Shown here one piece after another: positions 8,258 through 17,728 of a stretch of 64,000 bases of DNA. This DNA is from Spirochaetia bacterium (GTDB lineage Bacteria > Spirochaetota > Spirochaetia > Sphaerochaetales > Sphaerochaetaceae): NCBI GenBank assembly GCA_022482625.1, contig JAKVOU010000001.1:2280784-2344783 (forward strand). The letters run 5' to 3'. The first letter of the stretch is position 1; each line of letters starts with the position of its first letter. A program made the translations under genes and the position numbers. The notes beneath the pieces are model-generated. The model was not told the origin of the DNA, searched no databases, and worked only from the letters and a program-made list of their open reading frames with translations.

Positions 8258-8926
8258 ATGAGTGAAGATATTGAAACGAAAAAAGATGGACCCTTAGACC
8301 ATGCAGAGGTCCAGTCCAAGAACATTCCCGGCAAAGAAGCAACCGGAAAAGGCAAAGATGCCGAGGGTGTTATGGAGTCTGAGAAAGAGGATGAAGTGAA
8401 AGCTTCCAAGGCAAAGAAAAAGCAACAGAAAGAACTTGAAAAGAAAGATGCGGAAATTGCAGAACTGAAAAAGAAGATTGAAGCGTTGTCTGCAGAACTG
8501 ACTGAAAACAAGGATCATATGTTGCGTAGACAGGCTGATATGGAGAATTTCCGAAAGAGATTGGTAAAAGAGAAGGAAGAGGCTGTAAAATATGCCAATG
8601 CCCGTCTCATTGAAGACCTGTTACAGCCGTTGGATGACTTTGAGCGAGCCATCCATGCTGCGGAAGCATCAAGGGACTTTGATACCATCCATGATGGTGT
8701 AGTCATGGTAAATGACAAGATGCTTTCCATTTTGGAAAAAAACTGGGGTCTCAAGAAGATTGAATGTGTAGGACAGGAATTTGATCCGTCGAAACATGAG
8801 GCTTATTTGATGGAAGAGGACGAGAAATATCACCAGGAAACGGTAATCCAGGAACTGGGTGCCGGATATACCCTACATGACCGTGTCATTCGTCCTGCAA
8901 AAGTCAAAGTAGGGAAGCCTGTTTGA
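8258..8926 (+). CDS. grpE: Nucleotide exchange factor GrpE
   Basis: 222 residues. The first 75 or so residues are charged and low-complexity. A long dimerisation helix follows, with the GrpE core RRQADMENFRKRLVKEKEE and LIEDLLQPLDDFERAI, then the beta domain with FDPSKHEAYLMEE and the C-terminal PAKVKVGKP. GrpE releases ADP from DnaK in the cytoplasm. dnaK starts 85 bp downstream and dnaJ follows, giving grpE-dnaK-dnaJ without hrcA in the window. The SD AAGGTGGGAG lies about 12 nt before ATG. Confidence 0.94.
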   Translation: MSEDIETKKDGPLDHAEVQSKNIPGKEATGKGKDAEGVMESEKEDEVKASKAKKKQQKELEKKDAEIAELKKKIEALSAELTENKDHMLRRQADMENFRKRLVKEKEEAVKYANARLIEDLLQPLDDFERAIHAAEASRDFDTIHDGVVMVNDKMLSILEKNWGLKKIECVGQEFDPSKHEAYLMEEDEKYHQETVIQELGAGYTLHDRVIRPAKVKVGKPV

Positions 8927-9011
8927 TTGACGATAGAAAAAAACATGATTACCTTTAGTGTATTGAAAATGACAAGACTATATAGAAACAATAGATCAGG
9001 AGATAGATAGA

Positions 9012-10997
9012 ATGGGAAGGATAATTGGAATTGATTTAGGCACGACGAACAGTTGTGTTGCCGTGATGGAAGGAAATGAGCCGAAGGTGATTGCCAACTC
9101 CGAAGGGCAGAGAACTACTCCTTCCGTTGTCGGATATACAGCAAAGGGCGATCGTTTGGTAGGGCAACCCGCCAAGAACCAAATGGTAACAAACCCGGAA
9201 AACACAGTGTTTTCCATCAAGCGTTTCATGGGAAGAAAATACCGTGAAGTACCTGATGAACTTGCTATGATTCCCTACAAGGTCATTGCTGGTTCAGGCG
9301 ATGAGATCAAGGTTGATATTCGCGGCACACAATATTCTCCCCAGGAAATTTCTGCAGCCATTCTTCAGAAAATGAAGAAGACGGCTGAGGATTACCTTGG
9401 AGAACCGGTTACGGAAGCCGTCATCACTGTTCCTGCATACTTCAATGATGCCCAGAGACAGGCAACCAAGGATGCAGGTAGGATTGCTGGCTTGGAAGTC
9501 AAGAGGATCGTCAATGAACCGACGGCAGCTGCTTTGGCATATGGCTTCGGCAAGGATACTTCAAAGGAAGAAAAGATTGCTGTCTATGACTTGGGCGGCG
9601 GCACGTTTGATATTTCAATCCTTGAACTTGGAGACGGTGTCTTTGAAGTCAAGTCGACCAATGGTGATACCCACCTTGGCGGCGATAATTTTGACCAGGT
9701 TGTCATCCAGTGGATGGTTGATACCTTCAAGAAGGAAAACGGCATTGATCTCAGTACGGACAAAATGGCATTGCAGAGACTGAAGGAAGCCGCTGAGAAG
9801 GCAAAGATTGAATTGTCCAATTCGACCAATGCAGATATCAACCTGCCGTTCATTACCGCAGATGCAACAGGACCGAAGCACTTGCAGATGTCTTTGACCC
9901 GTGCCCGTTTTGAACAGATGATTGCCTCATTGGTAGAACGGACGAAGATTCCCTGCCAGAAAGCAATCAAAGATGCAGGACTTACTGCGAATGACATTGA
10001 TGAAGTCATTCTTGTCGGTGGTTCCTCCCGTATTCCCTGTGTACAGGAAACCGTGAAGGAATTGTTTGGCAAGGAACCGCACAAAGGTGTCAATCCTGAC
10101 GAAGTTGTTGCAATGGGCGCATCCATTCAGGGCGGTATCCTCGGTGGTGATGTCAAAGATGTGCTTCTGCTGGATGTCACTCCGCTTTCCCTGGGCATTG
10201 AAACCTTGGGTGGCGTATGCACGCATCTGATTGATAGGAACACGACTATTCCTACCCGTAAGTCACAGATATTCTCTACAGCTGCAGATGGACAGACTGC
10301 CGTGAGTATCCATGTGCTTCAGGGTGAAAGGGAAATGGCATCCCAGAACAGGACACTTGGTAAGTTTGACTTGGTCGGTATTCCTGCAGCTCCCCGTGGG
10401 GTTCCTCAGATTGAAGTTACATTCGATATTGATGCAAACGGTATCGTGCATGTTTCTGCAAAGGACTTGGGGACTGGAAAGGAACAGAAGATCAGGATTG
10501 AGACTTCTTCAGGACTTTCTGATTCAGAAATTGACAAGATGGTCAAGGATGCAGAGGCCCATGCCGAGGAAGACAAGAAGGAACGTGCCAAGATTGATGC
10601 GCGCAATGAAGCAGACGGATTGGTCTATTCTACTGAAAAATCGCTCAAGGAGTATGGCGACAAGGTGTCGGCAGATGAACGTGCAAAGATTCAGAGCGCT
10701 TTGGATGACTTGAAGAAAACCATTGCAAATTCGTCTGCAAGTGCCGAAGAACTCAAGTCCAAGAGTGAGGCTCTCCAGCAAGCAGCCTATAAACTTGCCG
10801 AAGAAATGTACAAGAACACTTCTGCAGGACAGCAGGGCGGTGGTGCCGCAGGCGGTGCCGGCCCTCAGCCAGGACCTCAGCAGGGTGGTGGATCTGGATC
10901 CCAAGAATCAGGAAAGGGTAATAGCAAGACCTCTGGATCTTCTTCCCATTCAGGTTCTGACGGTGTAGAAGATGCAGATTTCGAAGTTGTTGACTAA
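9012..10997 (+). CDS. dnaK: Chaperone DnaK (Hsp70)
   Basis: 661 residues. The ATPase domain starts [16 protein letters not shown] and includes [33 protein letters not shown] and [11 protein letters not shown]. The substrate-binding domain carries [15 protein letters not shown] and [16 protein letters not shown]. The C-terminus has a Gly/Gln/Ser-rich linker of about 45 residues and ends [10 protein letters not shown], the usual DnaK tail. AGGAGA precedes the ATG. A 15-bp-stem terminator lies directly downstream and separates dnaK from dnaJ, so dnaJ is expressed partly by read-through or from its own promoter. Confidence 0.98.
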   Translation: MGRIIGIDLGTTNSCVAVMEGNEPKVIANSEGQRTTPSVVGYTAKGDRLVGQPAKNQMVTNPENTVFSIKRFMGRKYREVPDELAMIPYKVIAGSGDEIKVDIRGTQYSPQEISAAILQKMKKTAEDYLGEPVTEAVITVPAYFNDAQRQATKDAGRIAGLEVKRIVNEPTAAALAYGFGKDTSKEEKIAVYDLGGGTFDISILELGDGVFEVKSTNGDTHLGGDNFDQVVIQWMVDTFKKENGIDLSTDKMALQRLKEAAEKAKIELSNSTNADINLPFITADATGPKHLQMSLTRARFEQMIASLVERTKIPCQKAIKDAGLTANDIDEVILVGGSSRIPCVQETVKELFGKEPHKGVNPDEVVAMGASIQGGILGGDVKDVLLLDVTPLSLGIETLGGVCTHLIDRNTTIPTRKSQIFSTAADGQTAVSIHVLQGEREMASQNRTLGKFDLVGIPAAPRGVPQIEVTFDIDANGIVHVSAKDLGTGKEQKIRIETSSGLSDSEIDKMVKDAEAHAEEDKKERAKIDARNEADGLVYSTEKSLKEYGDKVSADERAKIQSALDDLKKTIANSSASAEELKSKSEALQQAAYKLAEEMYKNTSAGQQGGGAAGGAGPQPGPQQGGGSGSQESGKGNSKTSGSSSHSGSDGVEDADFEVVD

Positions 10998-11015
10998 TTC
11001 TTGAATTTTTTGAAC

Positions 11016-11056
11016 AACACATCATGCCAGGCCGCTGGTGTGATGTGTTTTCTATT
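11016..11056 (+). terminator. Strong intrinsic terminator after dnaK
   Basis: AACACATCATGCCAG (11016-11030), loop GCCG and CTGGTGTGATGTGTT (11035-11049) form a 15-bp stem with two G-U pairs, followed by TTCTATTGTT. It lies between dnaK and dnaJ. Confidence 0.8.
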
Positions 11057-11076
11057 GTTATAACTTTATAAGATAC

Positions 11077-11092
11077 GGCCATTTCAATGGCC
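11077..11092 (+). repeat. Hairpin abutting the dnaJ ribosome-binding site
   Basis: GGCCATT-TC-AATGGCC is a perfect 7-bp inverted repeat that ends two bases before the dnaJ SD (AAGGA, 11095-11099). It could affect ribosome loading on dnaJ. Confidence 0.45.
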
Positions 11093-11108
11093 TCAAGGAA
11101 TGGAAACT

Positions 11109-12227
11109 GTGGCAAAACGTGATTATTACGAAGTACTCGGTGTATCAAAGCAGGCAACGCCGGAAGAAATCAAGAAAGCCTATCGGAAACTGGCTATAGC
11201 CAATCATCCGGACAGAAACCCTGGAGACAAGGCTGCTGAGGAACGATTCAAGGAAGCCACTGAAGCCTATGAGGTCCTGAGTGATGAGAAGAAAAAAGCT
11301 ACCTATGACCAATTCGGTTTTGCCGGTATTGACGGTATGGCAGGTGGCCATGATTATTCAAATGTCTATAATGATTTCAGTGATATTTTTGGTGGTGGCG
11401 GCGGTTTCAGCGATATCTTTGAGCAATTCTTCGGAGGTGGAGGAACGAGTTCCCGCAGGAACAGCGGACCTGACGCCGGTTCATCTCTTCGCTATGACAT
11501 ATCCGTTGAACTGAAAGATGCTGTTTTTGGTACGAAAATTGAAATTTCCTATGCACGTCAGGTCTCCTGTACGACCTGTGGCGGCAGTGGAAGTGCTTCC
11601 GGCGGTACCAAGACCTGTCCATACTGCAATGGAACAGGCCAGATAAGACGGAACAGCGGTTTCTTTGCCGTATCGACGCCTTGCCCACATTGTGGCGGAA
11701 CCGGACGCGTGGTTGACCATCCTTGTCCTGCCTGCCATGGCACGGGACTGATGCGCAAGCAGCAGAAGATCAATGTGAAGATTCCTGCTGGTGTGGATGA
11801 TGGCTCCCGTATCGTTGCACGTGGCATGGGCGATGCAGGAGCCCATGGCGGACCATATGGTGACTTGTATGTCTTTGTCAACGTGAAGCCACACAAGTAT
11901 TTTGTCCGTCATGGCAATGATCTGTACGTCCAGATTCCTATTTCCTTTACTCAGGCTGCATTGGGTGCAGAGATAAACGTAGATACTATCGATGGCGGGA
12001 AGGTGAAGGTCGCAATTCCTTCCGGTACTCAGAACGGTAAGATGCTGAGGATCAGGGGAAAGGGAGTCACGGCACTCAACTCAAACGGGGCCCGTGGTGA
12101 TATGTATATCAAGATTCAGGTTGATGTTCCCAAACGGTTGGGACTGCGTGCAAAGGGCGTCATGAAAGAGTTGGCGGGTCTTCTGAACGAGACAGATTCT
12201 CCGTCTCCGGTGACCTTCGAAAACTGA
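11109..12227 (+). CDS. dnaJ: Co-chaperone DnaJ (Hsp40)
   Basis: 372 residues with the full type-I layout: J domain with HPD (residues about 32-34), Gly/Phe-rich linker ([18 protein letters not shown]), four zinc CXXCXGXG repeats ([32 protein letters not shown]) and the C-terminal peptide-binding domains. It delivers substrates to DnaK and stimulates its ATPase. The frame opens at ATG 11100, but AAGGA directly abuts that codon. The GTG at 11109 has the right spacing and gives the canonical N-terminus [12 protein letters not shown], so it is preferred. A terminator follows. Confidence 0.95.
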   Translation: MAKRDYYEVLGVSKQATPEEIKKAYRKLAIANHPDRNPGDKAAEERFKEATEAYEVLSDEKKKATYDQFGFAGIDGMAGGHDYSNVYNDFSDIFGGGGGFSDIFEQFFGGGGTSSRRNSGPDAGSSLRYDISVELKDAVFGTKIEISYARQVSCTTCGGSGSASGGTKTCPYCNGTGQIRRNSGFFAVSTPCPHCGGTGRVVDHPCPACHGTGLMRKQQKINVKIPAGVDDGSRIVARGMGDAGAHGGPYGDLYVFVNVKPHKYFVRHGNDLYVQIPISFTQAALGAEINVDTIDGGKVKVAIPSGTQNGKMLRIRGKGVTALNSNGARGDMYIKIQVDVPKRLGLRAKGVMKELAGLLNETDSPSPVTFEN

Positions 12228-12247
12228 TTCTATTTTTCAAAAATCAT

Positions 12248-12280
12248 AGGGCAACGTTTGTATGACGTTGCCTTATTTTG
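12248..12280 (+). terminator. Intrinsic terminator after dnaJ
   Basis: AGGGCAACGT (12248-12257) pairs with ACGTTGCCTT (12265-12274) around the loop TTGTATG, followed by ATTTTG. Confidence 0.75.
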
Positions 12281-12290
12281 TTGTGTTATA

Positions 12291-12320
12291 TTGACATTTG
12301 TGGTATTTGTATTTTAGTGT
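12291..12320 (+). promoter_or_regulatory. Possible promoter of the rlmB-like gene
   Basis: A consensus -35 TTGACA (12291-12296) lies just after the dnaJ terminator. The -10 is weak (TAGTGT at 12315-12320, 18-bp spacer). Transcription would start about 15 bp before the ATG. Confidence 0.35.
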
Positions 12321-12341
12321 GCTATCAGGAGACGCAAGGAT

Positions 12342-13097
12342 ATGGGTGAAAAGATTTATGGACGTCATGCTATCGAAGAAGGTATCAAAGCTGCACCAGC
12401 CGGTTCGACTTTGTACCTTGCCAGAGGCATTAAGAAATATGAGGATATAGAAAGAAACGCCAGGTTTACCGGTAAGGTAGCTGTCAAGAAGATTTCCTTG
12501 AAGGAAATGGATCAGATGCTTCCAGGAGCTGACCATAGAGGTGCAGTTCTCGAGCTGGGTGGGACTAGAAAAGGTGGCGGTAGGTTCAGTTCAGCCTCAG
12601 TCACAGATTTCTGTAATAATCTCAAGGAAGGTGAGGGAGCTTTGGTCGTCGTACTGGATGAGATTACCGATCCCCATAACCTCGGAGCCATACTTAGGAG
12701 CTGTGACCAGTTTTCCGTCAGCCTTGTCATAGTTCCGCAGCGTCGCAGCGTACAGGTGAATGAGACGGTTGTGAAGGTTTCAAGCGGAGCTGCCCAATAT
12801 GTCCCGCTTGCCACAGTGACCAATCTGACCAAGGAGATCATGACCTTGAAGGACAATGGCTTTTGGATCTATGGTGCTGATATGAACGGTACACAGGCTG
12901 ATAAGACATCCTTTTCAAAACGGACTGTCTTGGTAATGGGTAGCGAAGGATCTGGATTGAACCAGCTTGTGCGCAAGAACTGTGACCAGATAGTTTCTAT
13001 TCCGATGAGCGGACATATCGATTCCCTCAATGTCAGTGTTGCGGCAGGGATCCTGTTATATGAAATCCGTCGGCAGAATCCAAAGATTTCCGGATAG
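12342..13097 (+). CDS. rlmB: SpoU-family 23S rRNA/tRNA 2'-O-ribose methyltransferase
   Basis: 251 residues. An N-terminal substrate-binding domain begins EKIYGRHAIEEGIKA, followed by the knotted SPOUT domain with LDEITDPHNLGAILRSCDQF (motif 1), MGSEGSGLNQLVRKNCD (motif 2) and IPMSGHIDSLNVSVAAGILLYE (motif 3). These match RlmB/TrmH enzymes that methylate 2'-OH of rRNA or tRNA with SAM. RlmB (G2251 of 23S rRNA in E. coli numbering) is the best guess, but TrmH-like paralogues cannot be excluded. AAGGA precedes the ATG. Confidence 0.88.
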   Translation: MGEKIYGRHAIEEGIKAAPAGSTLYLARGIKKYEDIERNARFTGKVAVKKISLKEMDQMLPGADHRGAVLELGGTRKGGGRFSSASVTDFCNNLKEGEGALVVVLDEITDPHNLGAILRSCDQFSVSLVIVPQRRSVQVNETVVKVSSGAAQYVPLATVTNLTKEIMTLKDNGFWIYGADMNGTQADKTSFSKRTVLVMGSEGSGLNQLVRKNCDQIVSIPMSGHIDSLNVSVAAGILLYEIRRQNPKISG

Positions 13098-13110
13098 ATT
13101 TTTTTCCTAG

Positions 13111-13139
13111 TTGCCCGATGACTGGTCCCGTCGTATGAT
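13111..13139 (+). promoter_or_regulatory. Promoter of a leaderless mRNA for the 561-residue orphan
   Basis: TTGCCC (13111-13116), 17-bp spacer, TATGAT (13134-13139). The ATG at 13146 lies exactly 7 nt after the -10, with no SD in between. Confidence 0.6.
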
Positions 13140-13145
13140 GTAGTT

Positions 13146-14831
13146 ATGAAAAACTTGGATGAACTCCAACATCAGCTTGACGATATTATGGCTTCGATTG
13201 ACCTTAGCCGGTTGCGGCAGAGGATGCATGCCTATGCACAGACGCTCAACGTAGAGGCGTGTGCCTGTTTGGTTGATTTTCTGTCTGGTGCTGGTAGCCC
13301 TGCAGGGCAGGAAACTGATGTAAATGTAAAGGATGCCTTGACTTTGCTGGAGGATTGCAGGACCGGCAAAGTATACCTTACGAAGAGATGGAATGAAAAA
13401 GGAGATTGGGCTGATCGTGATGATGAGTATGTAATCAAGGATGAAAATTCTGTCATACCGTTAATTAACCGTGTCATTGATACTGCCGATGTATGTGCAC
13501 AGAATCTGGATTTTGCTTCGGCACTCCAGATTTACTACGGTCTTGCAGATCTTAGCCTTACGGTCATGGATACATACAGTGGTGAGACGTCCTACGGAAT
13601 TGATGAACTGATGGATCTTGACTGCTTTGCCTCGATAGATTTTGCAGTCGTTGGCGGTAATGCTATCTATGCAGCTTACCGGCTGGATGTTTCCCCTATG
13701 CAACGGGCATCGGCCATGGCAGTCTTGGTAAGTTCCCGGCTGTGCCATTTTACTGAATATGAACTATTTCTTGCTTGTGGACATGAACGGTTTGATGGTT
13801 TGCCATCCTTTCTTCCTCATCTGTTCACAGCGTTGGCAAAGACTGGAGGAGACCAGTGTAGAAGTTGGCTTAGGGCCTGTGCTACGACTACGCTGCTCAA
13901 GGAAGGTGCCTTGCTTTATCAGGACGTGCACCCTTCGCTCTGGCGCATGTTGATGCAGAAGCTACTTGAGGAGGACGAACCGGAGGAGGCATTGACCTGT
14001 GGGGACAAGGCCCTTGCTGCACTGCCTGCCGAATTGGTTGAACGGAGCAGGGTTGCAAATCTTTGTTTTAACATTTATCTATTGTTGTCTGGATCACCGT
14101 CCGTGACTGTCGACAATGTGACTACCTTTACTTTTGTGGCCGCACCTCCCGTACCTGATGAGAAAGGCATTCTGTATCTCTTTGAACGTTTTGTCTCCTG
14201 CAGTGATGCACGCTGTTTCTTTTCTCTTTACAATGCAATGGATTCCAGTGGTCCCTACTGGAGTCGAAAGTTGCTTGCTGCCATGCAGACAATTCCAGAT
14301 ACCGGAACCGGATATGATGTTGAGGGCGAATGTACCCACAATGCTATGGAGCCACAGCTAAGGGCTATTTGTTTGTTTCTTCTTGAGCCATCCCAGGAGA
14401 CTTTTGCCACTGTTGCGGCCTTGGGAACAAGGGATGCCTATTTTGAAGGAAACCGAATATTGAATTTCTTTGTGGCTGCCTATGCGCTACAATACCATCC
14501 TGGTGGATGTGCGTTGCATCTACTTTTGCCGGAATTGCAAAACGATGAATATCCTGGGATTTTCAGTAGCCTACGCATTGGAGGAGACGAGGAGTTGGAC
14601 AAAACGATATTGCTGTGGTGCATTCGCCAGATACATAAGATTGTTTCTGCAGTGCTCGGTGACCGGCGTGTAGAGCGATATGGATATGCAGCTATATTGG
14701 TCGTGTCAATAGACCTGATACTCTATGAACGAGGACTCCGTTTTTCCCATACGCAAACGGCTCGCGAATATTATCTCAGTCACTATCCGGGATGCATAGA
14801 ATTTGTGGCGGCCCTAGATGATGCTCTGTGA
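13146..14831 (+). CDS. Conserved-looking hypothetical protein, 561 residues
   Basis: I do not recognise this protein. It is a long soluble-looking sequence with no signal peptide or clear membrane span. It is rich in Leu and Ala helical stretches in the middle and C-terminal parts (for example LMQKLLEEDEPEEALTCGDK), which hints at an alpha-solenoid or TPR-like fold, but no repeat is regular enough to call. Codon use matches the core genome, unlike the AT-rich island that begins just downstream. The start has no SD and coincides with the predicted transcription start. Its only neighbours are rlmB upstream and the island downstream, so context does not suggest a role. Confidence 0.7.
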   Translation: MKNLDELQHQLDDIMASIDLSRLRQRMHAYAQTLNVEACACLVDFLSGAGSPAGQETDVNVKDALTLLEDCRTGKVYLTKRWNEKGDWADRDDEYVIKDENSVIPLINRVIDTADVCAQNLDFASALQIYYGLADLSLTVMDTYSGETSYGIDELMDLDCFASIDFAVVGGNAIYAAYRLDVSPMQRASAMAVLVSSRLCHFTEYELFLACGHERFDGLPSFLPHLFTALAKTGGDQCRSWLRACATTTLLKEGALLYQDVHPSLWRMLMQKLLEEDEPEEALTCGDKALAALPAELVERSRVANLCFNIYLLLSGSPSVTVDNVTTFTFVAAPPVPDEKGILYLFERFVSCSDARCFFSLYNAMDSSGPYWSRKLLAAMQTIPDTGTGYDVEGECTHNAMEPQLRAICLFLLEPSQETFATVAALGTRDAYFEGNRILNFFVAAYALQYHPGGCALHLLLPELQNDEYPGIFSSLRIGGDEELDKTILLWCIRQIHKIVSAVLGDRRVERYGYAAILVVSIDLILYERGLRFSHTQTAREYYLSHYPGCIEFVAALDDAL

Positions 14832-14866
14832 TAGGTTCGAAATAATATAAAAAAATAATTTTTTTC

Positions 14867-14895
14867 TTGACGAAAAAAGGATTCGGTTGTATAAA
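14867..14895 (+). promoter_or_regulatory. Promoter of the gntR regulator
   Basis: TTGACG (14867-14872), 17-bp spacer, TATAAA (14890-14895). The predicted start near 14902 lies directly before a 14-bp operator at 14905-14918, consistent with autorepression. Confidence 0.7.
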
Positions 14896-14904
14896 ATACA
14901 TGTA

Positions 14905-14918
14905 GGTTGTCCAACAAG
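14905..14918 (+). promoter_or_regulatory. GntR/FadR-type operator O1
   Basis: GGTTGTCCAACAAG contains the dyad TTGT-CCA-ACAA typical of FadR-subfamily sites (TNGTNNNACNA). The exact reverse complement of all 14 bases recurs at 15619-15632. Confidence 0.7.
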
Positions 14919-14931
14919 TATGGAGTCCAAT

Positions 14932-15597
14932 ATGATAATAAACCATTCAAATATTATAGATCAGATTTTAGATTATTTTAAGCAACAAATAACATCAGGG
15001 ATATGGAAGGTTGGGGAAAAAATTCCTTCAGAAACAGTATTGGCGACTTCTTTAAATGTTAGCAGAACGAGTATCAGACAGGTAGTGAGTCAGCTTGTCG
15101 GTATCGGGGTGCTGAAACCTGAACAAGGAAAAGGTACATTCCTTGTGGGTACAGATCTTGATAATGCAAATGTTTTTACTGCTCAAGATTTTACTAATTT
15201 GGATCAAGTTTTAGAATTTAGGCAAATTATTGAGCCGGAAGCTTGTTTTTTATCTGTGTTGCATGGGGATAAAAATTTTATTTCTAGACTAGAAGAAAAT
15301 TATGATATGATGAGAAATAAAAAAAATGATAAATCAAAGTTTATCAAGTTGGATTTACGGTTCCATCAAATTATTTGTCAAGCTTCAGCGAATCCTTTTA
15401 TTGAAAAAACCACAAATCAGATTTTTGGGCCAATGCAAAATGGACAAGAAATTACACGAACAATTTTTGGCTGTGACGATGCATTGTTTCACCATTTGAA
15501 AATTCTTGAAGCAATAAAGAAACATGATGCAGAGGGAGCAAAACAGGCTTTGTTTGAACATTTGCAAAGTGCACGTGAGCGTATTGCAAAAAAATGA
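14932..15597 (+). CDS. GntR-family (FadR subfamily) transcriptional regulator
   Basis: 221 residues. The N-terminal winged helix (about residues 10-75) has QQITSGIWKVGEKIPSE, LNVSRTSIRQ and GVLKPEQGKGTFL. The all-helical FCD ligand domain follows (EFRQIIEPEACFLS, DLRFHQIICQASANPFIEK, HHLKILEAIKKHDAEGAKQ), whose Asp and His residues commonly hold a metal near the effector. It likely represses itself and the sugar-acid operon until a sugar acid binds. The frame is open from a TTG inside the promoter; the ATG at 14932 has GGAG 6 nt upstream and is chosen. The gene is AT-rich, like the rest of the island. Confidence 0.88.
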   Translation: MIINHSNIIDQILDYFKQQITSGIWKVGEKIPSETVLATSLNVSRTSIRQVVSQLVGIGVLKPEQGKGTFLVGTDLDNANVFTAQDFTNLDQVLEFRQIIEPEACFLSVLHGDKNFISRLEENYDMMRNKKNDKSKFIKLDLRFHQIICQASANPFIEKTTNQIFGPMQNGQEITRTIFGCDDALFHHLKILEAIKKHDAEGAKQALFEHLQSARERIAKK

Positions 15598-15618
15598 CTT
15601 CAGTTTTTATTTTAATAA

Positions 15619-15632
15619 CTTGTTGGACAACC
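15619..15632 (+). promoter_or_regulatory. GntR/FadR-type operator O2
   Basis: CTTGTTGGACAACC is the exact reverse complement of operator O1. It lies 37 bp before the ATG of the first catabolic gene, so the same regulator probably controls both units. Confidence 0.7.
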
Positions 15633-15668
15633 GACAAATATTAGACAAAGATATTAAAAGAAGGATAT

Positions 15669-16913
15669 ATGGTTAGAATAAAAAAGATAAGAACAATATT
15701 TACTGCACCGGAAGGGATCAATTTGGTAGTGGTAAAAGTTGAAACAAATCAGGCAGGGTTATATGGATTGGGGTGTGCAACGTTTGCTTATAGGCATCTT
15801 GCCATAAAAACAGTTGTTGATGAATATTTGAATCCTTTGTTAAAAGATCGTGAAGTATCAGATATAGAAGAGATTTGGCAGTTGATGCATCAGAATGCTT
15901 ATTGGCGAAATGGACCAATTGTTAATAATGCGATTTCCGGTGTGGATATGGCTCTATGGGATATTAAAGGCAAGATGGCTAACATGCCTTTGTATCAGTT
16001 GTTTGGTGGTAAATATCGTACAGGTATTCCTGTATATCGTCATGCTGACGGAAAAGATATTGAGGAATTATGCGATAATATAAATAAATATATGGAGATG
16101 GGAATAACAACAATTCGGTGTCAATGTGGAGGCTACGGTGGAGAAGATTTTGGGGTATATCCTACACATGTTCCACATGGGGCACGCTCAGGGGTCTATT
16201 TGAACGCTAAGACTTATATTCATGAGACGGTTAAGCTTTTTGAACAAATTAGAAGCAAGATTGGTTTTGGCATCAATTTAGTTCATGATGTACATGAAAG
16301 AATAACTCCAACAGATGCTATAACCTTAGCAAAAAGGTTGGAACCGTTTGAACTTTTCTTCTTGGAAGATCCAGTTCCTTTAGAACAGCTTGATTGGTTG
16401 AAACGTTTTAGGTCACAGACTTCAATACCAGTTGCAGAGGGAGAACTATTTAATCATCCAGATGAATGGAAAACTTTGATAGTAGAGCACTTGATAGATT
16501 TCATCCGGGTCCATATCAGTCAGATCGGAGGAATTACACCGGCTCGAAAATTACAAATTTTTGCTGAGCAATTTGGTGTCCGTACTGCTTGGCATGGCCC
16601 TGGGGACATGTCGCCGATTGCACATGCTGCAAATATACATCTTGATTTATCTGCTTCAAATTTTGGAGTTCAGGAATGGTCCGGGATTGAACCACCAAAT
16701 TCGGTGATTCAAACATTGAGGAAAAATGACGGAGCTTTGCTTCAGGTATTTTCTGGGTTACCCGAATTTGACAATGGTTTTGTCTATCCTAATGATAAGC
16801 CGGGACTTGGCGTAGATATTGATGAAAAACAGGCAGCTAAGTTTCCTTGTGAAAACACAGTTACAACTTGGACACAAACTAGAAATAGTGATGGGTCGCT
16901 TCAAAAGCCTTAA
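15669..16913 (+). CDS. RspA/ManD-like enolase-superfamily sugar-acid dehydratase
   Basis: 414 residues, usual for the mannonate dehydratase subgroup. The N-terminal capping domain includes QNAYWRNGPIVNNAISGVDM and ALWDIKGKMANMPLYQLFGG. The barrel carries the metal and base motifs HDVHERITP (Asp ligand plus His two residues on), FFLEDPVPLEQ and PVAEGELFNH, then AWHGPGDMSPIAHAA. Such enzymes dehydrate D-mannonate and/or D-gluconate to 2-keto-3-deoxygluconate. GAAGGA lies upstream of the ATG, and operator O2 lies before it. With the Zn-dehydrogenase and SDR of this cluster it could complete an L-idonate or L-gulonate route (inference). Substrate preference cannot be read from sequence alone. Confidence 0.82.
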   Translation: MVRIKKIRTIFTAPEGINLVVVKVETNQAGLYGLGCATFAYRHLAIKTVVDEYLNPLLKDREVSDIEEIWQLMHQNAYWRNGPIVNNAISGVDMALWDIKGKMANMPLYQLFGGKYRTGIPVYRHADGKDIEELCDNINKYMEMGITTIRCQCGGYGGEDFGVYPTHVPHGARSGVYLNAKTYIHETVKLFEQIRSKIGFGINLVHDVHERITPTDAITLAKRLEPFELFFLEDPVPLEQLDWLKRFRSQTSIPVAEGELFNHPDEWKTLIVEHLIDFIRVHISQIGGITPARKLQIFAEQFGVRTAWHGPGDMSPIAHAANIHLDLSASNFGVQEWSGIEPPNSVIQTLRKNDGALLQVFSGLPEFDNGFVYPNDKPGLGVDIDEKQAAKFPCENTVTTWTQTRNSDGSLQKP

Positions 16914-16947
16914 ATAAAAGAAAGAAAGATTAAAAGGAGGCAATGGT

Positions 16948-17712
16948 GTGCAATATTATAAAAAGTCAGATGCTGTTCGCCAAAACAAAAAAGGAATTGG
17001 ATTGAGATGGCTTGGACAGGCTGGGTTTCTTTTGACAGATCTTGAAGGTGAAACGATTGGTATTGATTTATATCTTTCAGATTTGGCGGAGAGAAAGGAT
17101 GGTAATAAACGTTTGACGCCAAGTGTTGTTTCTTCCAAGGAATTAAACTTGGTAGGATTACTTGCAACGCATGAACACACAGATCATCTGGATTTGGATT
17201 CCTTATCGGATTTGTTGCAGCCTGATGTGCCTTTGATCTGTAATAGTCAGTCTTATGTGTTATGCAAAAAACTTGGATTTCCGATGGATAATATTCATTC
17301 TCTTGAAAAAGGAGAATCAATACAGGTAAGAGATTTTTTTATTCAAGCGGTCTATGCACATCATGGTGATCTTTCCCCGACAGCCATTGGATTTCTAATA
17401 TCAGTTTGTGGCTTGTTATTCTATTTTACCGGCGATACAAGTTTTGAATCTAAACAAATGGAATATGCCATCGGACAGTCGATTGATGTATTAATTCTTC
17501 CAATAAATGGAGAATTTGGAAATATGAATGAAAGGGATGCGGCAAGATTTGCCTTTGCAGTTCAGCCGAATTTAACTATACCCTGCCATTTCTGGACTTT
17601 CGCACGACATCGTGGGAACCCTTATGATTTTGAACTTGCAATGAAGCAAGTTGCACCTTGTTGCCAGACCTATGTCATGTCTCAGGGTGAGGAAATAATT
17701 ATTGCAATTTGA
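16948..17712 (+). CDS. UlaG-like metallo-beta-lactamase-fold hydrolase
   Basis: 254 residues with the MBL metal motif THEHTDHLD (HxHxDH, near residue 75), a downstream YAHHGDLSP, FTGDTSFE and IPCHFWTF near the end. The fold and length resemble UlaG, the L-ascorbate-6-phosphate lactonase. In this cluster it may open a sugar lactone before dehydration or dehydrogenation. GTG at 16948 is the start: AAAAGGAGG ends 7 nt upstream, and the nearby ATG is out of frame. It sits 34 bp after the dehydratase and 16 bp before the binding-protein gene. Confidence 0.78.
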   Translation: MQYYKKSDAVRQNKKGIGLRWLGQAGFLLTDLEGETIGIDLYLSDLAERKDGNKRLTPSVVSSKELNLVGLLATHEHTDHLDLDSLSDLLQPDVPLICNSQSYVLCKKLGFPMDNIHSLEKGESIQVRDFFIQAVYAHHGDLSPTAIGFLISVCGLLFYFTGDTSFESKQMEYAIGQSIDVLILPINGEFGNMNERDAARFAFAVQPNLTIPCHFWTFARHRGNPYDFELAMKQVAPCCQTYVMSQGEEIIIAI

Positions 17713-17728
17713 ATAAAAGGAGAAAAAT

